Below, in pieces: positions 51,372-63,463 of a DNA stretch of 64,000 nt. Positions within the stretch are counted from its first letter, which is position 1. Each line of letters begins with the position of its first letter. Under the pieces are notes generated by a model. That model was not told where the DNA came from. It saw only the letters and a list, made by a program, of their open reading frames with translations, and did not search any database. The position numbers were made by a program, and so were the translations under genes. Origin of the DNA: Blumeriella jaapii (Eukaryota > Ascomycota > Leotiomycetes > Helotiales > Drepanopezizaceae); NCBI GenBank assembly GCA_009599575.1, contig VWND01000023.1:236501-300500 (forward strand), given 5' to 3'.

Positions 51372-52315
51372 GGCGGGGTCGATGTTTTCCCCCTCGAGGT
51401 TGGTGAGGACTGAGAAAGAACTGTGTTGTCGGGAGCTGGGAGCTGGGGAAAATGCTGGATGATTTGCAACTTTGCGGGACTTCGCGACTCGGAGTCTTCG
51501 ATTTGCTCAGTAGATGGCGAGCTTGGGTGTTCACGAGCGCAAGTTGAAACTGATAAGGTGTGGAAGAAAAGTTCTTACGGCGGGCAGTACGAATAGTATG
51601 TGCAGTACTGTGGTGTAGGCGAGCCCCAAAAGATCTAACCGAATACGAACAACATGCCAAAGGTTGGTTTTGATGATAGAGCACGGCGGAAAAATCCCAA
51701 TCTACAGAAGCTAATTGCTTTCGGGTATCGTAACTTTCGTTTCGGTTCTTTATATATGTATATCGTCTCACATAACATCACATCATCTCATTTCACCTCG
51801 CACATCCCCATAAGGTCACCAACTCACAGGTATCTACAGACTCCAACCCAAGCTTCCTTGCTCCGTTCCAAGTCCCCGGGAATCGTTCTGCTTCTTTTCC
51901 TTTAGAAGATGCGGGTGCTGTCCGCGTCGGCGATGGCGGCCTGGATCGGGGGGAAGACGGCACGGAAAGACACAGACACAGACACAGTGATGTTCAGTTC
52001 AACAACGCATGAATTCAGGACAGACCTAGGTACAGTACCTACCCTATTCTACGATACAACATTAGGTTGCTAGTCCAAGCCCCATATATACAGAGTACAC
52101 TGTGCAATACTCCAAGACCGTAAGCACCACTCTGCACCCCGAGGAGGGGGAGGAGGGCATTCCATATGCACACCCCAGATGCGCCCGTTCCGTAGCTTTC
52201 CCAGTGCGAAAGATGCACCTGCCCATACGCCTCGTCAATGCATTCCTGCCCTGGCCCAATCATTAAGCATACACAAACAACAAATGTATAGTTTGCAATT
52301 CCTCGAAAGCAAAGC
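51372..52315. other. spacer between two tandem minus-strand genes
   Basis: It has a TATATATGTATAT stretch at about 51751-51763, possibly the core promoter of the hydroxylase gene, and a GGTACAGTACC word at about 52030. The minus strand at 51950-51903 can be read as a short peptide ending ADADSTRIF, but no partner exon was found. Confidence 0.4.
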
Positions 52316-54891
52316 TCAAACACCCTCGACCCTCGTCAGGAATTCACGGATCCGCGTGCTCTCCACATCGCTCGGCTCGCTCTCAATCGCGCGTAGCAGG
52401 CTGTCAATGACCATGTCGACCTTGGCCTCGGGCGTCTGCGTGCACACGCTGATGATCTTCCGATACTTGCTCGCCAGCTCCGAACTCTTGCTCTGCAAGT
52501 CCCGTACGTTCGTCTCCAGATCCTGATTGACGGATTGGTACGCAGCGAGTCTCGCGCGCAGAACATGCGCAGGCGGCAGGGACACAGACAGGGCTTGACG
52601 ATCGCCCAGGTCAACGACGATGGCTTGGGGCGGACTCATGGTGATTTCGGAGAGAATGGGGGTGGCTTGGTCGGGAATCGCCAGGCCTTTGTCTGCGTCT
52701 CCTAACTCTACTTCGACATCGGTGTGCATCTGTCCGAGTTGGCTCTGCATTTGGGCGAGGTGGGAGCGTTCCTCATCATATGCTCGTCTCAAGTTGGCGA
52801 TCTTGGTCTTCCGAGCGTCACGCTCCTTGGCTTCTGCTTGGAGCTGCTCTACTCGTCTACGCTGATCGCCGAGTTTTCCTGAGGCGTCGCGGAGCTGGGA
52901 ATGTAGATCGTCGATGGTAGCTTGTTTCTTGTCCATCTCCTTGCCAAATTCGTTCTCTGTTTGGTTGAGGAGAGTGGCGATGGCTGGCACTGTTAGCGTC
53001 GCTTCGAAATGCGTTTCGAATTTACTCACAATTGATGATCTCGCTACTGCTTTCTTTTCTCTCGTTGCTCATGGTTTTATGGTGAGGACGCTCTTCGCCT
53101 GGACGGCGCTCGAACTCTGAAGGATCGCCGACACCAAAATCTATGGGGCTCAGGTTTGAACGGTTCGCGATCGAAGCGTCGGCACCAACTTCGATGAGCT
53201 GGGAGATGATACTGCGGTTGCCGATTCTCGCTGCGATGTTCAGCGCCGTGTCACCTAGCCTATCTTGAATGTTGACAACTTCAGACATGAAACGACCGAT
53301 GCTGAGAGTCTTGGGAGCCGGCGGAAGGTTGTTTAAAGATTGCTGACTGTTAGGTGCACTCCCTTGGCGAACGACAAACTCGAGCAGGGTTTCCAAGTGG
53401 TATTTGCTCGCCTGACTTCGTCCCTTGACTGCTGAAGTAAGTGCAATATGGTGCAACACTGTTCGGCCACGCAAATCCCTAATCTCTATACTGGGGCCAA
53501 GCAATTCAAGTATCTCTGAAAAGCTGCCAGCATCCAGGTTGTTGTTGACCAAACACGAGCGCATCAGTGCTGTCTCTCCCACCGCGTTCACCCGAAAGAT
53601 ACTTGCACCGTGAGAGATTAAGGCTTTGAGAAGACCCACTCGGGCAAGTGTAGCGGCCCAGATCAGGGCGGTATTACTGCTTGCATCGATTGGTGTATCA
53701 ATTTCCTCCGCGGTGAGGTTTTGGAAGGCTTTGTGGTTGCTATAGTCGTCCTGTACCGTAAACAGAGACATCAAAAGATCCTTCTTCACACTTCCACGGA
53801 GATCAGAAGATGTAGCCACAGGAGGATGCGGTGTATTGCCCCCGTCGTTTTGCATGTACTGAGCGTGGTATACGAACGATTCGTTTGGCTCGGTCGGTGA
53901 AACTTCACGCAGAGACATGGCGAAGTTGTTCTCCATCTGGTATTGGCCATTGACGTCCGGGGAGAGCCGGGCTCTTTTCCTAGGTGGCTCTTCAAAGTCT
54001 CCATTTCGTGCATCGTCACGCCCGGTATGTGAGAACTGGGTTGCATAGGTAGAATCTTGCTGTTGACCGCTCACGGCGAAGCTATCGTTGGAGGCAAAAC
54101 TTTGCATGCTTTGCTGGGAGCCACCGGAAACACGTGTTCTGGCTGGGAGCCCAGATGTTGGTTTGAGGATTGTCTGCTGAAGCTGGCCGGCCGCGGAGCA
54201 GTTGAACCGTTCCTCATTCGTGGAGCTGGTGAATCGAAGCGAGCTTTGCTAATCGCTGCAACGGCATGCGATGCAGTGCTTGAGATGTTCTTAAAGAAGG
54301 TCCCCGACTGTCCGCTCGATCGATTCTCGGCGCCTGCGTTGTACAGTCGCTTCCGCTGCGCAGCCATGGCTTGCTCTTTGGTCGGCGTGTCGATTCCACC
54401 TCGTCCCGCAACGCCTCCATCTTGGCCCATGTCGTAAGTCAAGAGGGGGCGAAGGGCATCCTCTACACCATACTGTCTGCAGAACTCAAGGCCTCTGTCG
54501 AACTTGATCCACGTGCCCTGGTATTTGCCGTAGCCGCCCTGAACTTTTTCATGCTCTCCTATCAGGATCTCTTTCTCCAGCACCTTGGTGCGCTTTCCCT
54601 TCTCAATGCCGGCCACCTTCAAGATCTGGGTTGCATTCAACCAGCTGTCCTTGCGTCGGCGCATCACGGCAATCCCATTCACCTCCATTTCATAGACATC
54701 GACCCCGGAATATACGGCCTAACTTGATTAGCGCAGGACTCTCCCCAAAGGTCGCATATCCTGACCGAGTATATCTGCGGCGCCGTGTTTCCCCTGCTCA
54801 TGCCATTGCTCCCCTCGTACTGTCGGAAACCCCCTCCAGGCTGCATCATGAGCCCGCCGCCCTGGGGGGCCTGGCTCATACCGAACGACAT
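52316..54891 (-). CDS. MBP1: MBF transcription factor subunit Mbp1 (APSES + ankyrin), with an apparent one-base deletion
   Basis: Exons are 54891-54766, 54718-53030 and 52983-52316 (827 aa if one base is restored). It is the DNA-binding subunit of the G1/S regulator that recognises ACGCGT (MCB) sites. An N-terminal KilA-N/APSES domain (AVYSGVDVYEMEVNGIAVMR, RRKDSWLNATQILKVAGIEK, YGKYQGTWIKFDRG) is followed by a Ser-rich linker and ankyrin repeats at about 360-560 (NTALIWAATLARVGLLKALI; DRLGDTALNIAARIGNRSII). A coiled-coil C-terminal region ends at FLTRVEGV. At 54114-54113 the frame changes from VFPVAPS to QSMQSFASNDSF; one base is missing there, and exon 2 is one base short of its required phase. 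Intron 1 has a weak GTCAGG donor. Three ACGCGT sites lie upstream. Confidence 0.9.
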
Positions 54892-55766
54892 CCGGGATTT
54901 CGGTCGCGTCAGCAGCGAGTCGCCGTCGTATGCGCCGCCGGCAGAATCGAAGGACTGTGGTCTATCGAGATGGTTCTGGCGCGAATCCGACGCGTTCGCA
55001 AGCGGCTGGGAGTTGAGGGTGAGTCTCGCCGTCCGTGGCCATGAGGCTGCGTCGAGACTTCGGGGAGAGGAGGTGGGTCGCCGTCACGGTGTACTGTAGG
55101 TGGTGAACAGGTCTTCGTATTGCTCGGCGAGCGAGTCGCGTCACCGTGGCTCCTCGAGAGAAACCGAGACTCGGTCCTGCGCAGGCTGGACTGGACGAGA
55201 TTGGCGAAAGTGAAGCTTCTCCTGGCTCCTGGACAGCAAGCCAAGTGGCGATGCGAGACGCGTTGATCGCGGTCGACGCGTAGGAGTGGCAAGTGGAAAA
55301 GTGGAAGTGGTTTTTCGTGGTGGTGGAAGGCCGGCGCGTAGTCGATGGCCCACAACACGCTAACGAGACGCGGACGCCCGGCTCCCGATGCCAGCAGCCG
55401 TAGACAACAAACCCATTGTTCGTGGATTTATGGATTTATGGATTTATGGATTGAAAAGAAAATCTGTCGTACTGTACAGTGCAGTCATGGTCATCCAAGA
55501 ACTGCACTTGTGCCCTTTCCACCAACTCGAGGAATCTGCTGTCACTGCCTTTCTCATAGTACTGAACAGGACTACTTACTGTGCTGTACACCTTGCTCGC
55601 TTGATTCTGATCACGTGTTGCCCCAGGGACTTTTCAGCCTCACCCGCGTCAGGTCCATCTCAAAATCAATATCAAGATACCTCACCAGTCAAGTCTTGCT
55701 GGTATCAAGTCCCCTTTCGCCCACTGAGAACTGCTCTCCACCACTCCACGTCCGAACCATGGTGCA
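54892..55766. promoter_or_regulatory. divergent promoter region, MBP1 and Cup1-like gene
   Basis: Three ACGCGT (MCB) words lie at 54990, 55258 and 55276 on the MBP1 side. A heptamer/octamer repeat GGATTTAT lies at about 55424-55451, then GTACTGTACAGTGC at about 55470-55483. No separate coding sequence was recognised. Confidence 0.45.
55424..55451. repeat. tandem GGATTTAT repeat
   Basis: Three and a half direct copies of GGATTTAT in the divergent promoter between MBP1 and the Cup1-like gene. Confidence 0.8.
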
Positions 55767-57419
55767 ATGATCACACCACGCGCGGTCTTGCGCTTGCCCG
55801 CACGGTATCTGGTGGCATTCCACCGTGCCAGACACGACCAGGCTGCTCCCGCGTGGTTGGAGGAATATCTACAGCCATCGGCCAAGAAGCTCGACCTGCC
55901 TTTTCAATATCGCTCTGTCTACAGAGGCTTACTGCGCGCCGCAGGCTACCTGCCCGACTCGGTCGCCAGGAAATATGCCGTCGATACTATCAAGAACCGA
56001 TTCCAAGACGGGCGTGCCAAATCATTAAAGGCTCGAAAGAAGGCAAAAAAGCTGGGTAGTTTTACCCGCAAAATAGACGTTCACGGCCTGGCACGGCTAC
56101 GAAAGGCCAAGTCGTCCAGGAACCTCCTGGAGAAAGCCGGCGATGGGGATACGGAGGCCATGATGAAGGTTCTCATGTTTGTGTATGGACGACAAGGAGA
56201 ACGGAAGCGGCGGCTACTGAAGGCTCTGTTGAGCAACATGGATGGCGATCTGACGAAAGGCCTGGCGATTCAGCAGATGGTCAACAACGCATCTTCCAAA
56301 GGGCTTGAATTACGGCCGAACGAGAAGCTTTATAACTTTATCAAGATCCAGCAGGCGAATCAGCCGGTCGAGCTGGAGAGGCAGAAAATCAGGAGGGCAG
56401 GTGTGAAGATACCCAAGGAGACCTTGTGGGGACGCCCTGTGCCTGTCAAAGTGCAGAAACGAATTTTGGAGAAGTGGTGGGCTGTTACGATGGAAAAATT
56501 GCTCCCGCCAATACCTCGACACGAATGGAACCGACTACGAGACCTCGCGACGGGCGCCATGCCTCTAGAAAAGCAGCCTCCACGTCGAACACTACCCTCT
56601 GAGTCTGGAACACAGGCTAAATTTCTTCCGGGTACACCTTCCAAGGTTGGCGGATGGTACTGTAGTCGGAAAGCATGCGGATACCACAACCCTACAGAAG
56701 GTAAAGTATGCGCCCGATGCCAGACTCCGCGCCGCCCCGGCACGGACACCCCTCCGTACACTTTTGGACGGGGTGAATGGGTATGTACTTGCGGATGCTA
56801 CAACTTTGCGAAGCGCGAAGTTTGCTTCAAGTGTGGGGATTCCCGCCCAACTTCTCTGCCGAAAGTTGAGGAGGCTCATGGGAACACCAAGAGGGAGGCC
56901 GCTCTAGAGCATGCAAGGACGTTGGAGACTCGCGAACTCAGGCGTCTCAGCGTTCACATCACTAGAGGACTCCCCAAAGATCAAGCTCAGGAGGTGGTAA
57001 GGCAGACCAGTGAAGGAAACGCGGTGGCCATCACCAAACATGACATCTATCAAGTCCTCAATGAGAGGAAGTGGGGGTTGGAGATAGAAAAGCCAGAGGA
57101 GGGGAAGCCACAGGAAACGAAGCAAAATGAGACGACGCAAGAGAAATCTGTCCGCGAGCGAAGCATGCGCAGAGTGTATGCTTCGATCTGGAGCATGACG
57201 CCCACGGGAGAATACGACGCCGAGAGCAAGACGTGGAAAATAGAATGGGGAGGCCCGAAGTCTGCCGCTTACGCTGGGAAGATCACGAAGCCGACGGCAA
57301 AGGACTTGGAGCTGTTCGAGGGCATTGAGAAGTTCGAGCTTCCCGCCGAGAGAAAGGGTCGTCGAAGCAAGCGGGCCGATCGACCTGCATCGCCTCCGCA
57401 GATGAGCAGTGTTACTTAG
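55767..57419 (+). CDS. Cup1-like LYR protein with two inserted RanBP2-type zinc fingers
   Basis: A single exon of 550 aa. The N-terminal LYR-type motif (FQYRSVYRGLLRAAGYLPD, about 46-64) and the central WGRPVPVKVQKRILEKWWAV...LLPPIPRHEWNRL block resemble fungal Cup1-like proteins. So does the late block RSMRRVYASIWSMTPTGEYD with the following WGGPKS. LYR proteins work with the mitochondrial acyl carrier protein in assembly of Fe-S or respiratory machinery; S. pombe Cup1 is mitochondrial. Between the blocks sit two zinc-finger-like units. Residues about 295-323 read GWYCSRKACGYHNPTEG with a CARC end. Residues about 336-362 read EWVCTCGCYNFAKREVCFKC; the first Cys pair there is closer than canonical. 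The N-terminus (MITPRAVLRLPARYLVAFHR) looks like a mitochondrial presequence. Family match moderate; the zinc-finger insertion is seen directly. Confidence 0.75.
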   Translation: MITPRAVLRLPARYLVAFHRARHDQAAPAWLEEYLQPSAKKLDLPFQYRSVYRGLLRAAGYLPDSVARKYAVDTIKNRFQDGRAKSLKARKKAKKLGSFTRKIDVHGLARLRKAKSSRNLLEKAGDGDTEAMMKVLMFVYGRQGERKRRLLKALLSNMDGDLTKGLAIQQMVNNASSKGLELRPNEKLYNFIKIQQANQPVELERQKIRRAGVKIPKETLWGRPVPVKVQKRILEKWWAVTMEKLLPPIPRHEWNRLRDLATGAMPLEKQPPRRTLPSESGTQAKFLPGTPSKVGGWYCSRKACGYHNPTEGKVCARCQTPRRPGTDTPPYTFGRGEWVCTCGCYNFAKREVCFKCGDSRPTSLPKVEEAHGNTKREAALEHARTLETRELRRLSVHITRGLPKDQAQEVVRQTSEGNAVAITKHDIYQVLNERKWGLEIEKPEEGKPQETKQNETTQEKSVRERSMRRVYASIWSMTPTGEYDAESKTWKIEWGGPKSAAYAGKITKPTAKDLELFEGIEKFELPAERKGRRSKRADRPASPPQMSSVT

Positions 57420-59082
57420 GTACTCAGCGACTGCTCTTCCTCCTGTCATCCCATGTACATACAAACAAACACATGTACCATAATTAGGATTCTACGAAAA
57501 CCCCTCCAAAAAACGCACACAGCACAGCATCTTACATCCTCTCCTTTCTCTCCCTTCTCAGCCCCTCTCAGCCCTCCCTCTCCGACAAACGTCTCAACCT
57601 CTCCCCACCACGCTCTTAGTCTGCCAAGGCACTCCGCTCGCCCACCGCCCTCGCGCCCACCTTCTCCCTCTCACAAAACCTCACACTGGCCACATTCCTC
57701 TCCCACACGCACCGCTCCAGCATCCCGCTCTCCATGGCTACGACCTCGCGCGCCGGCGCCGGCGTCCCGACCAGACGTGGAGGTGGAAGGGGAGAGAGGG
57801 CGCGAACGCAATGATCGATACTAGGAGCTCGGGCGTGGCCTCGACAGCGGAGCACGAGCGCGAGTGGTCTGCTTTTTCCTGGTTCAGCTGCAGGATGGTG
57901 GTAGGCATGTCTACACCTCACATGTCAATCCCCCCAAACCTATCTCTCTCTTTTTTTGTTTTCCCGCGAGACTGCTGAGAGGGCCTGGCCTTCGCGGCGC
58001 GCGTGCCGGATGACGACTTCTTCTTGTTGTTGTTGCTGTTGTTGTGCTGGATCGGTGGACATCTTAAGCTGGCCGATTTGCTGCTTGCATTTACAGGGGC
58101 GAGATAGATTGCAGAGACTTTTGGTTCTTGGTTTTCTTGGGGGGTGTTTTTGGGAAGGGGAAGGGGGGGGGGGGGGTTTTGTTTTCTTTCTTCCTTCTTA
58201 TTTTATCTTGGATTAGCAGAGAAGAGAGTCAAGAGTTTAAGTAGAGGTAGACAGATAGATATGGGTGTTGGGCGCGATCATGATCAAGGGAAGGGCGTGT
58301 AATATGTACCGATTTATGTTAGACTAGGTAATGGATGTCGTGCACAGCGGGATTGGTGTTGGCGTACAGTACATACATCTAGGCAACACCACGCCAGATG
58401 TTTTCGGCTTAAAGCATCATGTCTTGAGGACCTGAGCAGGTTACGAAGGGGAGAAGGGAGAAGCCGTGGTAGAGAAGAAGAGAGCATATTGTAGACGATT
58501 TCTATGGTGGGTTTTGGCGGAAGTTGTGTTCAGAAAGGTGGAACAGAAGAGAGTTACCCTCGACCTTGTTGACACTTGGTGGCTAAGCGAGACACGTGAG
58601 CGTTGAGCCGGTCTCGTCGGGTACCTGTGAGCCAGCTTGCAAGCTATCGTGTGACACGACGTACTCTCTCTCGTGTATCCGCCCAAAAGGTCGTTTTCTT
58701 CTCCGATCGCCATGCGATACTTGGAGCATACGGTTCTCGATCGAGTTTTCTAAATTTGGCAACCGCTCAGAATAAGCCAACCGCATTCATGGGCTGCTGA
58801 ACTGTACTAAAAACGAGGAGTAGCAGTTTATATCATGCATAGTCGGAGGGACGATAAGAGCTTTTACCGGAGGCTAGAAACGAAGGGATGGATCTTTCGT
58901 AAAAACCGTGTTGATTGAATTTGTCTTTTTTCAGCAGCTTTGGATCTAGGACGCACCGAAGCGGAAGAACCATACTCCGGAGGCTCAAGGTCAGGTGATG
59001 CTGAGCATTCAGGAGTTGCAAGGAAATCTACTAATAAAAAACAAGGGAGCGCAGATGTAGCACAACAAGCACTACAAGTTAA
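57420..59082. other. convergent spacer
   Basis: It lies between the Cup1-like and HET genes, with a 14-G run at 58163-58176 and a GTACAGTACATAC word at about 58366. A short minus-strand open frame (57908-57738, 56 aa, starting MPTTILQLNQEK) has ordinary-looking composition, but nothing supports it as a gene. Confidence 0.4.
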
Positions 59083-60667
59083 CTACACCATCAGCAGTGA
59101 CTGAGCAGATTCACCTCTCACCAAGCCCACAAAGACCCCAGCACAAGTCCTCATCACACCCTCTTCCCTCCACGTAGCTAGCCCCGGAGAGCCGAACGCG
59201 TAGCTCAGGCTCGCCGAAGCAAACAGCTCTACATCCTCCCGGCCCGTCAGATCCTTCTGCGAGAAAAACAGCCCCGTTTCGCAAATCTTCGGCTCCAGAA
59301 ATCCCGTATAGCCAATCTGAAGAAAGAAGTTTACCAGGTCCTCGAGCCAGTCCCCCCTTTCTCCCTCCTGTCCGAGGATGCCGTTGCTGGCTTCCTGGTC
59401 AGGGTTCTCCGGGTCCGTCCGCCCCCAGAAGAGACGATCCAGCTCAGCTTTCGCGTCGTGGTCGATGGCGTCGACGACGAGAAGCGGCACCATGTCTTCG
59501 AGCCAGAACCCATGCTCATCCGTGCGACCTCTTTGCGTCTCCCCCAACGAACCACCGTGGACAGGCCAGTTGATGATGGGTAGCAGATGTGCTGGGATAC
59601 CGCCAGACTCGGCTTGCCTGCCATCAGGGCGCCACGTCCTGCCCGCTTCGGTACTTCGCTCATCAGCCGTGTACACGAACGAGTAGTCGCCCTTCGCCTC
59701 GCAGATTTCCATGATCTTTTCCGACAGCGAGCACAAGTTGTCTGAGGGCGGACCCCAGCTCGCTTCCGCCGTCAGCGCGCCGACGCTGGCCAGCAAGCGG
59801 CTCTGCGGAAATCGCGGATCGAAAGACCGCTTGGAGATGTTGCCCAGGATGCCGAGCGCGGGACGCTTAAGGTAGCTGCTGAGCGTGCGGTCGAGCAGCG
59901 TGTCTTCCAGGACGTTGAGGTTGGGAAAGGTGGACACGGCCGTGCTCTCCGAGATCTGGGCGTCGCGCTTGAAGCAGGCCAGGGAGTAGCCGACGCAGTT
60001 GAAGAAGAGGCTGGCCTCGACGACGGCCGTCTGCGGCTCCAGCTCGGTGTCTACGGCCGGGCACGTGAAGTAGGTGACGCGGCTGTTGACGAGTTCTTGG
60101 TAGGTCCAGACGCGCGAGATCCAGGGATCGGCTTCGAGGACATGCATGTCTTCCAGGGAGAGGGCCTCGGGCGACCGGTGGGAAGAGGCCTGCTTGACGA
60201 TCCTCCACGTGGGCGATTCCAAAACGGTGATGACTGAGGCGGCGGCATGGTAGACGGAGCCCATACTGTTCCAGGTCAGCTCAGCTGGATCTCTCAACAT
60301 CACACGGGAGAACATGCCTCTCAAAGGCTTCGTGCCGGGCCACTTTGTCCAGTTGGGGAATGCAGATGGCATCGATCCAGAAGGCATCGACTCTGTCAGC
60401 TTCCTGCAACCCATAGATCTCAACGACCGCCTTGATCGCCGCCTCGAGCGCCGGCCGCGTCTTATCAGAGAGTTCTATCTGATTGTTGAAGAAGCTCCCA
60501 ACCGGCACGACGCCCGGACCCCACGCGTACGAAACGCAATGGTACTTCAGGTCTTGGAGATCGCGACTGTGAGGACCCGTCACACGCCACAGACGGCCGT
60601 TGAGTTCTTCGTCGCCCGGCTCACGGGGAGCGCCGGCTGGTACTGGGACGATCAGGTTCAAGTTCAT
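59083..60667 (-). CDS. HET-domain (heterokaryon incompatibility) protein
   Basis: Exons are 60667-60318 and 60265-59083 (510 aa, frame exact). HET-domain proteins act in fungal non-self recognition and regulated cell death. The HET core is intact: LKYHCVSYAWGPG, then AFWIDAICIPQLDK, MGSVYHAAASVITVLESP and RVWTYQELVNS. The C-terminal about 300 residues carry no repeat or NACHT/WD40 domain that I recognise, so it is a solo-HET protein of unknown partner. The intron (60317-60266, 52 nt) starts with GC (GAG AG|GCATGT) and has a GAGCTGAC branch point; no GT donor keeps the frame through the conserved HET motif. The start is the first ATG in frame (MNLNLIVPVPAG). A TATA box lies about 85 bases upstream. 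Confidence 0.85.
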
Positions 60668-60745
60668 TGTGGAATGCACACTCGGGAGTGCTAGCTGGAA
60701 GAGAACTGACTGTAGAGTTGTCGCGCTACATGAACGCTCCCTTAG

Positions 60746-60757
60746 CCTTATATAGCT
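60746..60757 (-). promoter_or_regulatory. TATA-box candidate of the HET gene
   Basis: The minus strand reads AGCTATATAAGG about 85 bases upstream of the ATG at 60667, a typical core-promoter position. Confidence 0.5.
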
Positions 60758-62696
60758 TTCCTTGCCATTCCTGGAGTCTTAATTAGCATCACCTGACCGT
60801 GATCCTCCGGGGCATAGTTCTTCCGCTCGTCTAAAAAGGGCGACATAGCGTACAATGCATTGTTTATAGCCTCTGGTGAGAGCTCCGATCGTCCCTCTGG
60901 CTATACACGACAGTCGTAATGAGGCAACGTGTACGAATCCACAAATCAACCAAGTGCAAGCTTTCCTCACTCACCTGACCTTCAGATTCGCAGTTCAAAG
61001 CTAGCTTTTGCCAAGGAGATGCGACTCTTTTCCCAAGTGGAAGGTTGTAAATTTAGGTGCTTAGCGAGCTGCCAAAATTAGATCTTTTGATTTCAATATT
61101 GTAGCATCATCGAATCCGAAAGTTGTCATCCTGCTCCGTGTCATGTTACACAATCACGGTCTTGCTTAGCCAATACTTGTAATTGAGGCGGATCATTGTA
61201 CCTACAGTAGCCTGTGCGATCGATAGGACCTGTCTATTCCGGTTGAATACCCAGATATGTTGACGTGAATGGCAAGCAGTTTTACGTACATAGTACAGTA
61301 CAGTGCCAAAACAATCTTGGCAGTGCACTATTTCTAGATGTAATAAGCGCATTGTATAAGTAAAACTACAAGGGCTTCAAAAATGTGCAATTAGAGAAAT
61401 CTAGGCTTCATGAAATGTAATAATTGCAGTTTGTGCGATAGTATCAGTACAAGTACACGTGTCGCGGTTTCTAGCCTAGATGGCGCCAACGCAGAGCCCG
61501 ACAAAAAATCCAGGTCTGTCATATCAGTAGACATCGCGACACTATTCAGTCCGTTGTGATAATGGCCCCTTCTCTCCAAAAACAAACATTTCTCCCGCGG
61601 GAAAACGCTCAACTAGGTTTATAGGCTGGAACCTTACAACACTGCCCGCTCGCATGTTGTGGGCATCCAGTTGAGTTTTGCATTTCAAAATCTCGAATCG
61701 ATATATTAAGAAAAGAAAGGATTATTGGAATACTATTTCTTGACAAAATCACAGAATAAAAGAATGCTGGATGGATGCAAGGATCCGGTTCCTTAGCAAG
61801 ATTTCGTTTTCTCCAGACCTAGTTTCCGACCCACGGTGATCAGGGAGACAATACTTTAATCAACATGTTCACCTACAAGAGCTTGGGATAAGATTACGCA
61901 TAGAGTCGATTCGATTCTTCTTTTTCTATCGAAATCCGTCAAAGCATCTCGAAACGGAATCAGCCCTGGAGCTTTCAAATCGCAAAACAGTACAGCACTT
62001 TTCCCGCTTCCAGGCGGGAGAATCCCACACGCCCTTTCTTGGTAGCCATCGTGTTTTTCTGGAAGGAACTCTTCCGGTTGATGTTACCCGATCGATCTTT
62101 TATTCACTTCACAAGATGCCAAGTATGGGAACGTAGGTGGTGGGTTTCCGGTGCTAGCACGTGATCACCACATGACCCCATCAGCATCGCATTGTTCCCA
62201 CACTGGCAAAGAAGAAAACAGCCCAACGCTCTGAAGACGCAAACAGCGCTTTGAGAAGGAACTACGTCGTTTCACTAATGTAAGCACTGCAAATCTGCCC
62301 ATCTTATGTCATAGCCGTTCGCTTACAGTACATTATATACTGTGCTGTACAATGCTTCTTCCGACCTGACTCCTCCACCTTTCTTTCCCCTTTTTGACTT
62401 CATCTTTCGATCAGCCCAACCCCTATTCCGACCATCAGGTTAGTCTCGTCAACAGTGGACGCTTTCATTATTGGAGTAGTCTTCATCACAGCGCCGGTTT
62501 TGGTGTCCTGCCTACCAGCCTATCGCATTTCAGCAATTTCGCGCCTTTCGTACAGTAGGTACAGTATGTGCGATTGACGAGGGCGCTGTAAGATATGTAC
62601 AGTGCAGTGCAGCACATACGTCGATTACTAGCCTTTTCTTTCATTCGTGGTTCCGAGTTTTGACCTAGCGTTTCTGGAAGGGGTGTAAATGAAATA

Positions 62697-62719
62697 CCCC
62701 CCCCCCCCCCCCCCCCCCC
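62697..62719. repeat. poly-C homopolymer (23 bases)
   Basis: Uninterrupted C run followed by TTTAAAAA. Confidence 0.9.
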
Positions 62720-63463
62720 TTTAAAAAGCAAGGGGGCTGGCTGGCGTTGTTTTGACTCGCTTGTCAAATCAACATGTCCCTCAACGAGGGGATCACCATT
62801 GCTTTTCGCAAAGGAAGCGGGTACATCTCGTTAGGCCCGTGAGACAAGCAGAAGCACGTCCAGCATCCCGGATTAAGGGACTTGAGATAGTTGAGGTATA
62901 TACTGCATGTACTGTACGCAAACCTTCGTGATTTAGCAGCAGCGAGGCGGCGATTGTCCATCCCTCCGAGCCTACCAGCTTACGACGGACGTCCCGTTCA
63001 AACCACACCAGGATAGCTCTTCTCCTTTTCCTTTTTCCAAGTCTCACATACCTAGCTCCATGGGAAAAAAATATGTATGTAGAAATTGAATCCCCCCCCA
63101 CCTGCGTTACACCCCGAGTCGACTTTCATACCCCAGCACTTCTCACCTCCCTTCCTCACCTGTCTTCCCCATCTCCTTTGCTTCCTTCCTAAAAGAAAAT
63201 GACGCAGGGGGGTGGGAAGAAAGGGGCCAGAACAATCGGATTCCCCAAGCGAGCAAAAAAGCAAGCAAACAAACAAATCTCCATAGCTCGTACCTACCTA
63301 TTCTAGAACGCAGCCAACAAAACCAAAAGACCACCAACCCACCCACCACACACACGAACGAACGAAAAAGCAAACACCGAAAAAAGCACGGAATCTGGAT
63401 CCGCATTCGCATGCACATGCTCACAACGCCAAACACGCACGAGATATCGTAGGGAAAGGAGAT

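Noticed and set aside
51903..51950. possible C-terminal exon ending ADADSTRIF on the minus strand
   Set aside because: No upstream exon could be joined before the Mbp1 3' end; likely coincidence.
57738..57908. 56-aa minus-strand open frame starting MPTTILQLNQEK
   Set aside because: Plausible start context, but an Arg-run C-terminus and no homology that I can recognise; evidence is too thin.
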